The translations under genes were made by a program, and so were the position numbers. A stretch of 64,000 bases of DNA from Lasiodiplodia sp. COLG20 (lineage: Eukaryota; Ascomycota; Dothideomycetes; Botryosphaeriales; Botryosphaeriaceae): the NCBI GenBank assembly GCA_009801085.1, contig VNWV01000007.1, forward strand, positions 1,488,001 through 1,552,000, read 5' to 3'. Shown here piece after piece: positions 11,646-20,942 of the stretch. Position 1 is the first letter of the stretch. Every line of letters begins with the position of its first letter. The notes below the pieces were generated by a model. The model did no database searches and was not told the origin of the DNA. It worked only from the letters and a program-made list of their open reading frames with translations.

Positions 11646-12809
11646 TTATTCTGATTCATCGTCATCCATGGTGTGCATCGTCGTCCTCCTTGAAGAAGAA
11701 GCGACCGTTGCAGCACTCGTGCGGTTACGATTCGGCGGTTTGGCTGCACGCTCGCCAACGAAGTCCTCTTCCGTCCACTCGGCTTTACAGATAGGACATC
11801 TCTTGTCGGGCAGCGTACGGAAGAACTGGCGGACACAAGCATCATGCAGCCTACAACGGCAGTCGCGATTGGAGCAGCGTTGACCCTAGGGTTATAGCAA
11901 TGGTGTAAGCAAACTTTCCCTTGTGTCCAAATAGTAGACATTATTCCTTGGGAGAGAGCAATACTCACCACCGTCACAATCTCCCTGCATGCCTCGCACA
12001 TCTTCACTCTCTCAACGCCCTCGTCGTCACTGTCGTCGCCGCCAGTCGGTTCGTTGTACGTCTCTATAAGCCAACCTCGCAGCTCCATCAATGCGCGCGG
12101 ACTCAGAGATAGGAACCCCTTCGCGCTCTTCTCAAACCATCCCTCCTCGACCAAATCGTCCAGAACCTTCTGCGCCTGCGCCATGGTCAAGCTCGCGCCG
12201 CTCGACCCTTGCGTCTCCGTTGCTCCTGCTCCTCCGGCACCGATTCCGGAATCCCGGCTGCGCGGCGAGGCTTTGTGCAGATTGATGGCCTGCATGGAGG
12301 TGAGGGCGAGCACCTCGGCACGACGGGTGTTGTGCGTCTCGAACATGGCGTCGAGCAAACGCTTGACGAAGGCGATTTCGTCGGGCGAGTGGGTCGTGGC
12401 AATCTGAGTGAGCGCGTCCGACGTCGCATTGACGATGGCGTAGACTAGCGGTTGCCGGTGCGGCGACGTCGTCTGCGGTCGTGAAGACCGGATCTCGAGG
12501 TCGAGCGGCGAGAGCGCGGCGTTACATGCCGAGACGTAACTGTGGAAATCGGCCTCGGTCACGTCGGCGGGAGTGACGGGGCGGGTTTCTATACGAGATG
12601 TGAGATTTTGTCAGCGTTTCTGGGCTTATAGGATGTGGAGGGACTGTGAAGTACGGTGTACGGAGGTATTAGTGGGCTGTACCGTCGCGTGTAGAAAGGA
12701 TGGCGGCAAGAATTGGCTGCGCTTCCTCAAAGGTCATGACGGATCGGGCCAGAAAGGCCTGAAGGAAGGCCCGGTGGCTGTGATTATATGTGGATACGGT
12801 ATCTTCCAT
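11646..12809 (-). CDS. nse1: Nse1, SMC5/6 complex RING-like subunit
   Basis: Three exons: 12809-12683, 12588-11969 and 11885-11646 (328 aa). The introns begin GTACAG and GTGAGT and end TATAG and CCTAG. The protein opens with HSHRAFLQAFLARSVMTFEE, the winged-helix start typical of Nse1. A second winged helix (LTMAQAQKVLDDLVEEGWFE) follows. The C-terminal RING-like zinc domain is CEACREIVTV, then across the splice GQRCSNRDCRCRLHDACV and RTLPDKRCPICKAEW. Nse1 pairs with Nse3 in the SMC5/6 complex, acts in DNA repair and has been linked to ubiquitin ligase activity. All eight potential Cys/His ligands appear present. The acidic tail MDDDESE-like end is short. I am confident in the family. Confidence 0.9.
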
Positions 12810-13509
12810 TGCGTATGTAGAGCGAGTGGTTGTGGGATGTGAGGCTGTCGGGGAAAAGATTATTAGACCAAGCGCAGATGAGGGCGCGTCGCGGGAGACG
12901 CGTCTTTAGGTCCGTGCACGTGCGTCATCCCATTGAAAGAGTGACCTGGAAAATTTACGGCACCATAAGCTTAAATATTGACCCAGGATTGGCTATAAGA
13001 GTCTGGTAAGACTTTAAATTTCTGATGTTTGGATCACAGCGTAATGAGGCCAACGATGTCAACTATTATCAGATAGAGCTGGAAACGTCGTAGCTGTGAT
13101 TGATACATTAACATACTTCTAAGCGTAAGAGAGAACTCCAACTAATGTAAGGTCCCCATTGGTCCCCTTCGATTTGTGACATGCTAACACTAAATTGGTG
13201 TCCAGGACACTGGTGTATTTGCGTCAGTCATACCGCTTGCCATGGTAACCACCGATGAACATACAACACAACACACGACCCGGAATACAAACACGTAAAC
13301 ACATAATCTCTGATAAGTTCTACTGTACAACAAAGGGTATATCTACGATCTACGACATCTAAATGTACTGTCTATCTTCTCAATTTTCATCATCACGTTA
13401 ATCTTTCGTTAGCAATCTAGACAACGTCCAAAACATTCTAACAAGGAACTCCTAATGACATGAACGCCGCTAACGCAGAGTGGCCCGAACATCATAAGTA
13501 GAATCATTC
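12810..13509. other. Intergenic: nse1 promoter and deacetylase 3' flank
   Basis: 700 bp, more AT-rich than its neighbours from about 12950 on. No gene was seen. Confidence 0.5.
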
Positions 13510-14868
13510 TCAAAACTGTGCCATCTTCAAAGTGTTGAACACGGGCTCACCAAACTTCCACACCTGATCGACACGCAGCCTACGGGTGCCGTTTACATCG
13601 AATTCTTCGTCCAGCACGACGAGATCGGCGTCAGCCCCGGGCTGGAGCGAGCCTTTCACGCCCTGGAGGCCAAGCATGCGGGCCGGAGTGGCGGTAACCG
13701 CCTTGAGAGCCTGTGGAATGGTGGCACCAGTCCAGTTCAGGAAGTTGTTGACGCACTCGATGAGTGACACGGCGCTACCAGCGATCCTACCGGTCTCTTC
13801 CTGCGTAAGAACAGGGCCACGCTTCACAATGCGCGAGCCATTGGTCCATTCGTACGTTCCATCCTCGAGACCGGCAAGTGCCATAGCGTCCGTGACAAGA
13901 ACCATGCCATCAGGATGGGCGTGCCAGGCAATCTTGATGGTTGTGGAGTGCAAGTGGATGCCATCAGCAATGAGGCCAAAGAAAGGCTTCTGCGAAGACG
14001 GCGCGGCAGTGCCGAGCAGGCCGAAGATGCCGGGGTTGCGATGGTGCAGCGGCCTCATGGCGTTGAACAAGTGAGTGATCATCTTCGCACCGGCATCCAT
14101 GGCGGCAGTAGCCTCCTCGAAGGTGGCCTCTGAGTGGCCGATGGAGACATCGATGCCACGGGCCTTCAGCTCCGGGATGCAGGACAGAGTCCCTGGAAGT
14201 TCAGGCGCGAGGGTGATGAGTCTGATGGGGCTGTACTCGGCCTCCATGTTCTCGGCTCCGTAGCAGTCCTCGAGATCCGCCATGCCGTTCGGCGCCGTGC
14301 GGAGAACCGCAACATTGTGGATGCCGTTCTTAGTAGGGCTCATGAACGGGCCTTCGCAGTGGGCGCCCAGTGACTCAGCACCGTCGCCAGCATTTCTGCG
14401 GAGACCGGAGGGGCCGAGGAACGGCAATGCCTGGTAGCCCAACGTCAGCATCTATACGCGGGATACATCCAGGCTGGGCCAGCTGACCTTGTGATAGACT
14501 TCGGCCTTCTGGCTCGTCAGTGTTGGCAGGTACGATGTCACGCCGGTGGTGATGAGGCTCTTATTGACTCGCAGGACGCCCTTTGCGTAGAGCGAAACAT
14601 CGTCAGGTACGACAGAGAAGTCGAAGCCGAAGCCGCCGTTAAGCTGGACGTCCAGGAAGCCTGGCGATACTATACGGCCGCCGAGATCGATGACACGATC
14701 GGGTACGAGCTGGTGCTCATAGAAGATCTCTTGGCTGCGAAGGACCTTGCCAGTCACCGAGCTGAACCACAGGTCCTCGTAGACGAGCTGGTCGTCTTTG
14801 ACAATCCGGCAGTTGGTGAACTTTGTGATACCGCTGGGCTGACGGACCGGCGAGGTGGCTATCGGCAT
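13510..14868 (-). CDS. dac1: N-acetylglucosamine-6-phosphate deacetylase
   Basis: Two exons, 14868-14488 and 14430-13510, give 433 aa, the usual family length. The intron has a GTCAGC donor and CTACCAG acceptor. The enzyme removes acetate from GlcNAc-6-P to give GlcN-6-P in the cytosol. Visible family motifs are GFLDVQLNGGFGFDF near residue 75, GAHCEGPFMSPTKNGIHN with the metal-binding Glu at about 153, MITHLFNAMRPLHHRNPG, and VLVTDAMALAGL with the catalytic Asp. The start MPIATSPVRQ was chosen because the upstream open frame is Pro/Cys-rich and does not resemble the family. It is divergent from the GH3-GNAT gene across a 729-bp gap and lies at one end of the GlcNAc cluster. Confidence 0.94.
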
Positions 14869-15597
14869 GGTGACAGGGGTGGCAGAAGAGCTATATTGAC
14901 AAATGGATGTGCGCCGAGAAGGCAGTGCGGCACGACAAGGAGGGGGGGGTTCAAGGCGGCAGTAGGGACTGTCTGAAGAAAATAAAAAAAAAAAGAGAGG
15001 GTGTGGCAAGGAAAACATTTCATGATATGGGCGGACTGGAGGCCGGCAGCGTCGCAGCAATGGGCGAAGCTGGCCGGTGGGACGTCATTGTCGCAGCAGC
15101 CGATAGGGCGACTACGGGGCTCTAGCGCAACGTGGTTGCGCAAGTGGACAGCAGAGCAGGGTGCGGGCGGCCATGTCGCCGTTGTGGCGGGCAGCGGAGG
15201 ACGAGGGCGGAAGTGGGGAAGGAGGACTGGCGGAAGCCCCAAGCGAGATGGGCTGGAAGATCGCTGGGTCCTTCCGCTGGATGTAACCTCATCCCCATCG
15301 TCCACCAAGCTCCAGCTACCGTCGCGTCGCGTCTGTCTCACCCGCCCGCCCGCGAGTAAGTAATCGCCGCGCAAGGGATGACTTGCAGCTCCGGCGCAGG
15401 TGTAACATAGCCGCTCAGCCAGTGCCGCCAAGGGCGCTACGCCCTAATCCGACCTCGCCGCCTCGGACGTTGCAGACATGCTCAATACCACTCCACGTCG
15501 CAGCAAGATCCGCGTCTGAAGCGAGCCCCGTGTGCCATTCGCCAGCACAGCATCCGATCGCGCATTCTCCGCTCTGCAGCGGGCCGAACTGAGCATC
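14869..15597. promoter_or_regulatory. Candidate bidirectional promoter, dac1 / ngs1
   Basis: This 729-bp gap separates the start codons of two divergent GlcNAc-cluster genes. It includes a poly-G/poly-A stretch near 14940-14995. By position it should carry the elements that co-induce both genes. I did not find a full Ndt80-type site (CRCAAAW core with flanks) by eye. Confidence 0.5.
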
Positions 15598-18500
15598 ATG
15601 GTCGCCAAACAATCCCACCTCGATCCCTTTTGGGACAACCTGGATTGGTGCGTGTCCTGCCCTGCCTCACGGCCTCGCGACAACATGTGACCCTGGCTAA
15701 CGTTGACTCGCAGGACCCTGGTATGCCCTGAAGCGTTGCATCTCTGCTGCCTTGCTGACGCGGCGATGACAGGGCCAGCTGTTTATGATGGGCTTCGATG
15801 GAACCTCGCTGACCCCGCAGATCCGCGAGCTGATAGAGAAGCACCACATTGGCGCCATCCTGCTGACTGCGAAGAACTTAAAATGTAAGCTCCTTGCGCC
15901 TCCTCCGTGGTGCTCTGCTGAGTGCGCGTAGCCGCCGAGGAAACCACAAAATTATGCTACGAGTTGCAGAAGTGCGCTCACGATGCCGGCCATCCCGTGC
16001 CGCTGCTCATCGGCCTCGACCAGGAGAATGGCGGGGTAAACAGCCTCTTCGACGAAATCTACATTCGCCAGTACCCTAGTGCCATGGGAATCGCTGCTAC
16101 CGGCTCTACCGACCTGGCATTTGAGGTTGCAAGGGCAACCGCCCAGGAGGTTGCCGCCTGCGGCATCAACGTCATCATGGGCCCCTGTCTAGATGTCTTG
16201 ACCAATGCCAGAAACCAGCCGTTGGGTGTTCGCACCACGGGAGATGACCCACAAGAAGTTTCCGCTTATGGCGTCGCCTTCGTGAAAGGCTATAAGGAAG
16301 CCGGCGTGGCCACCATGGGAAAGCACTTCCCGTCATATGGAAACCTGGAATTCCTGGGTTCGGCTCTCGACGTGCCCATCATCACCGACTCACTCGAGCA
16401 GCTCAGTCTAAGCGCCCTTGTCCCCTTTCGAAATGCCATCGCCCAAGGGCTTGACGCGATGATGGTCGGGGGCTGTGCCATGTCGTCTGCAGGGCTCAAC
16501 GTCATGCACGCCTGCCTGTCAGATCAGGTGGTCGATGGGCTCCTTCGGTCAGACCTGAAGTTCGATGGCGTTGTAATCTCCGAGTGCCTGGAAATGGAAG
16601 CACTGAGCCACAATATCGGTGTTGGCGGCGGAACCGTCATGGCTGTCAATGCAGGCTGTGACTTGGTTCTTCTGTGCCGTTCCTTCTCCGCGCAGCAGGA
16701 AGCCATCAACGGCCTAAAGCTTGGCATTGAAAATTCCATGATCACCAAAGAGAGAGTCAGAGACTCCTTGCGCAGAGTTTTGACAATGAAGGCAAAATGC
16801 AGCAGTTGGGACAAAGCATTGAATCCGCCGGGGCTCAAGCTTCTCTCAACGCTACAACCGTCACATACAGCTCTTTCGACAAAGGCGTACAACCACTCCA
16901 TCACAGTCGTTAGAGACAAAAATCGCTTCTTGCCCCTGTCCAACATCCTGGAGCCAGATGAAGAGCTCCTTCTACTGACCCCTCTCGTCAAGCCTCTACC
17001 GGCTTCTGCAGCCTCGGTTGCGTTATCAGAGTCGGTATCAGCAGGCTCGCCCGAGCCAGCCGTATGGGAGCGGAGCGCCTCCGTGATGAGCGGCGAGCGC
17101 GTCTTCCGGGAGCTTGGGAGATCTCTCGCCCGACAGCGCAACGGACGGGTCTTGCATACGTCCTACACCGCGAACGGTGTTCGGCCAGTTCACGAAAACC
17201 TCATCAGTCGAGCCAGTGCTGTGATAATCCTTACAGCCGATGCGAATCGCAATCTGTATCAGCACGGCTTCACGAAGCACGTTTCCATGATCTGCAACAT
17301 GCAGTTCACGGCGGGCGGAGAGAGAAGGGAGAAGCCTCTCATCGTCGTTGCCGTCAGCTCGCCCTACGATTTTGCTCTAGACTCGACTATTGGTACCTAC
17401 GTGTGCACTTACGATTTCACGGAGACCGCTCTCAATTCTCTGGTCAACGTTCTCTACGGCGAGCACACGCCGGCAGGATCCTTGCCAGGCACCATCAGCC
17501 ACAGCCAAAAGTTGCATCAGTCCAAGCAGCATTGGCTAGTGGAGATTTTCAACGAGGAAAGAGACGCCAATGCCCTTGACACGCTCATCAAAACCGTGAC
17601 CGAGGGAATGCCTCCTGGTCAACGGTCCGAGCTGGCAAGTGCGACGTCGAATTCGTTCCTCTTGCATCATCCGGAAGTGGTCGAGTCCCACTTTGTTGTT
17701 CGGAACAGCAGCACCCACGCCTTGTATGGGTTCTGCTCGACGTACTTTTTCAAGGCTACAGGCACGGGTGTCATTGGCGCACTCTTCGTAGACCCTTCGC
17801 GACGAAAGCTCTCAATCGGCCATTCGTTGCATAACCGGGCCATCCGCACCCTTCTTCAACGCGACGGCATCAAGCGCTTCCAGCTCGGTTCGCGACTGCC
17901 GAGCATGTTCTTGGGGATTCCCACGGGACACGGAGCAGAGCGCAAGCGGCTTCGCTCATGGTTTGCAAACATGGGCTGGAACACGGCGCTGTCGCGGCCG
18001 GTATGCAGCATGATCGCGCGCAATTTGTCAACGTGGACACCGCCCGAGGGGATGGCCAAGAGCCTGGCAAGTGCGGGCGTCGAGTTTGATTTGGTGTACG
18101 GATGGGAGTATGCTGGTCCCGTGCTCGACCACATCAAGACAAGTAATCGCCAAGGCTTGGCCGAGGTGTACAAGCTCGCACTCACGGATCCCGCAGCATG
18201 CGGCATCATTCGCGCCAAGCGCCCGGAGGACGGGGCACTGGTGGGGACTGTGGTGCTCTACAACATGCACTCGCGGCTCTCTGAGTTCGTGCCGGCAATG
18301 AAGGACGTGGGAGAGCTGACGGGCGGCATTTCGTCGCCGGTGATTTCGCCGGCGGTGGGCGAATACTCGACGCTGCTGCAGGGGCTCATTCTCCTGGGCA
18401 TGCGGCAGATAAAACAGCAGCAGTGCAACGCGTGCATTCTAGATTACGTAGGTGTTCGGCCCTGGCGGGCGTGGGCACGCGGACTCGCTAACGTACGTCG

Positions 18501-18617
18501 CAGATGGACGGGGACGGCAGCTTTGACGGGCTATCGGCGATGGGCTTCGACGTGTTGCATAATTTTGAGGAAGTCAGCTGCGATGCGGCCACCTGGACCA
18601 TGGTGCCACCGTCGTAG
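15598..18617 (+). CDS. ngs1: Ngs1-like GlcNAc sensor: GH3 domain fused to GNAT domains
   Basis: Five exons: 15598-15647, 15714-15720 (7 nt), 15773-15884, 15932-18447 and 18504-18617 (932 aa). All junctions use GT..AG. The first ~330 residues are a family-3 glycoside hydrolase fold: LGQLFMMGFDG, IGLDQENGGVN, KHFPSYGN at 187-194, and VVISECLEMEAL near 270-280. The second half carries acetyltransferase (GNAT) sequence: GVIGALFVDPSRRKLSIGHS at about 669-688 fits the acetyl-CoA motif, and a second GNAT-like unit lies at about 750-900. This architecture matches Candida Ngs1, which binds GlcNAc through the GH3 part and promotes acetylation at GlcNAc genes; the Trichoderma cluster member nag3 has the same position. 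The hydrolase motif is altered (see findings), which favours a sensor role. Confidence 0.88.
15714..15720 (+). other. 7-nt microexon of the ngs1-like gene
   Basis: GACCCTG lies between an acceptor (CTCGCAG) and a donor (GTATGC). It completes a Trp codon and adds Thr-Leu, so that the protein reads NLDW-TL-GQLFMMGF. Skipping it would shift the frame ahead of the conserved GQLFMMGFDG block. Confidence 0.7.
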
Positions 18618-19268
18618 GGCGGACTGGGATGCTCATTCGGCAGGCAAGAGGGGCGGGCAGGCGGGCGTTTTGGAATACCCGGGCGCAGTTCTTGTAATTG
18701 AGGGCACAGATGCGTACAAGCAACTAGCATTGTTAGCCTTCGTGTGGCATGCGTGGTGGCGGGACCTTGCGTGGGGGTGGCACGGCGGCTACGGATGATG
18801 GGCGCCCGACAAGCACGCCGCGCGCTGGCTGATGCGGCGCGCCTAAGGCCTCGGGCGAAGGCTCTCGAAGCCTTCCCGAAGCGCGACGACGCGGCTCCCG
18901 CGAGTGGCCGGGCGCAGCGCGAGACTCGGGGCCCAGAGGCTGCAAGAGGCACCGCATGGGGGAGCTCGGTCGCACCGAACGCAGGCTTGGCTGGCACAGC
19001 GCGGGCCGGCTGTCTTCCAATGTTAGCAGCTCTCACTGTCGACGTCGAAGCTAGTGCCGCCGCTAGCCTCTCAGCCCAGCATCCGCGAGACGCCCCAGCC
19101 AACACCTGCCCTCGCGCCTCCCTCGACAACCCCAGCTGCTGTTCAGCCCCATCCCAAGCAACTTCTCCACGGGCCGCCCGCCCGCAGACCAGCGCACTTC
19201 CCGCTGCGAGCGCATGCAGCCGACAACCACACCCACCGCTCCCCACCTGGCGCCCGCCCACCTCAGCT
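18618..19268. other. Intergenic between ngs1-like gene and ron1-like gene
   Basis: Both genes are on the plus strand; the gap should hold the 3' end of the first and the promoter/leader of the second. The frame of the second gene is open upstream to 18744, but that part is Ala/Arg-rich and not protein-like. GC-rich, no gene seen. Confidence 0.5.
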
Positions 19269-20942
19269 ATGGAGGGCTTCGACACCATCACCATGAATTA
19301 CTTGGCGCCCTCGATGCCGCTGTCCGGCGTGACCGCCCCCGACGCGCTCCACGGCCCGCTGCTCCCGCTGGATAACCTCGACGGCCACTCCAACTTCGAC
19401 CAGGAAACTTTCGCCGGGTACGCGCACCGCTGCGAATCCCCGCCCACGCATGCTAACCGCGCGCGCAGCAGCGAGGATGCCACCTACTCGCACCACCCCA
19501 TGCACCCGTCCCAGCTCAAGCGCTACAACAGTGCCTACGAAGACCCTTTCTCCGACGCTCTGAGCGCATACGATCAGCAGACCCAGCCCGATACCGCCAT
19601 ACCCGACGGCGACACGGTCGAGCGCGACAACAAGCTGCTGAGCTTCTCGACGCCCACCTTCCCCTACACTATCCTCGACTATGCTTACCGTCGCACTTCC
19701 GCCACGATAAACGCACAGCTGCGCGGCATGTTCTTCCTTGCCGAATCGCCCTGGGCCTCGGCTGGCGAGAACGCCGCACCGCCCACCGAGCTGACCTGCT
19801 ATCGCCGGAACCTCTTCCAGATCACCGGCAGCATCACTCTTCCTCGCGCCCTGCAGTACATCATGACCGACCAGGGTGAGCAGATTCCGGTGCTGGCGCA
19901 AGAATTGACTATATCCGCCACCGAGTCAGTCGAGGGGAACCCGGTGAAGATCATCTCAGTGCCGTGGAAGACCCCGGCCAGCAGCACGCAGGTTGTCGAG
20001 GACAAGACAGAAAAGGAGCCGCCGTCGATCCCGCTGGATCTTTCGAACGGGCAGGAGCTGGACTCGGAGTATGTGAACTTCCCGATTGCTTGGAAGCGGC
20101 TGCAGTTCAGGATCGCCACGGCGAACAATGGACGGCGGAAGGAGCTTCAGCAGCACTTCGTAGTCAGATTAAAAGTCATGGCCACTCTTTCGACCGGTAT
20201 GAGAGTGTCCATCTGCGAGGTGCAGTCAGGTGCCATCATTGTCCGTGGCCGGAGTCCCCGAAATTTCCAATCTCGGAAAGACTTTCCAATTGGTAACAGC
20301 ACCGCTGCTCGCAAATCGCACGCAACGCCCGCTCAACCAACCCGGACTTCGACCGGAACAGACTCCGGTCAGAACCACCATGGCCACAAACGTGAACATT
20401 CCACGGCCACAACCGTCGAAATCCCCCAGATGCCCTTCCAGTTCGATCCTAACGACACGCTTGTTTCACCTGACTTCTTCGAGTGGAAAATTCCCACCAG
20501 CCAAACCGGAGCTATGACCGCCGTTCCACCAGCACCGGCTTCTTACAGCATCCCCCCTGTCCCGGCCTATCCTCAGTCAAGTCCAGACTTGGCACGCCAC
20601 AACTCACAGCCACGGCCAGCATTGTCACAGCCCATCAGCCTGTCTTTGACCGAGGATGAATCCAAGAAACCCGAATCACCGTCTGAAACTAGCAAGAAGC
20701 TGCCGAAGCTGACACAGCCTCCTGCTCGTGCACCATCTTTCTCGATCAACTTGATTAGCAGTCCGGACGAGAGCGCCGATCTACTGTACGAATATTTCCC
20801 GCTTGGGCTAGACGATTGGATGCCACCCGTGGACGCCGTTTACAGACCACACGTCGTTCACCACACAAACCTGCCACAAGACCCCAAGGCCGTAGCCGTA
20901 AGGAACCGGTCGAAACGTTACTTCTCTGAGTCTTCGCCATAA
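19269..20942 (+). CDS. ron1: Ndt80-like transcription factor resembling RON1
   Basis: The open frame gives 557 aa from MEGFDTITMN. A 51-nt in-frame intron is likely at 19418-19468 (donor GTACGC, branch GCTAAC, acceptor GCGCAG); spliced, the protein is 540 aa. An Ndt80/PhoG-type DNA-binding domain spans roughly residues 115-330. Markers are YRRTSATINAQLRGMFFLAE, ELTCYRRNLFQITGSITLP, YVNFPIAWKRLQFRIATANN and QQHFVVRLKVMATL. The tail is Pro/Ser-rich and ends in acidic-hydrophobic patches such as LLYEYFPLGLDDWMPP, a plausible activation region. Ndt80-like RON1 activates the GlcNAc cluster in Trichoderma, and its relative Rep1 works with Ngs1 in Candida. Placing it directly after the sensor gene supports the call; Ndt80 paralogues for other functions remain possible. 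Confidence 0.86.
   Translation: MEGFDTITMNYLAPSMPLSGVTAPDALHGPLLPLDNLDGHSNFDQETFAGYAHRCESPPTHANRARSSEDATYSHHPMHPSQLKRYNSAYEDPFSDALSAYDQQTQPDTAIPDGDTVERDNKLLSFSTPTFPYTILDYAYRRTSATINAQLRGMFFLAESPWASAGENAAPPTELTCYRRNLFQITGSITLPRALQYIMTDQGEQIPVLAQELTISATESVEGNPVKIISVPWKTPASSTQVVEDKTEKEPPSIPLDLSNGQELDSEYVNFPIAWKRLQFRIATANNGRRKELQQHFVVRLKVMATLSTGMRVSICEVQSGAIIVRGRSPRNFQSRKDFPIGNSTAARKSHATPAQPTRTSTGTDSGQNHHGHKREHSTATTVEIPQMPFQFDPNDTLVSPDFFEWKIPTSQTGAMTAVPPAPASYSIPPVPAYPQSSPDLARHNSQPRPALSQPISLSLTEDESKKPESPSETSKKLPKLTQPPARAPSFSINLISSPDESADLLYEYFPLGLDDWMPPVDAVYRPHVVHHTNLPQDPKAVAVRNRSKRYFSESSP

Noticed and set aside
18744..19268. N-terminal extension of the ron1-like frame
   Set aside because: Ala/Arg-rich and overlapped by an antisense frame; the start at 19269 follows a typical leader.
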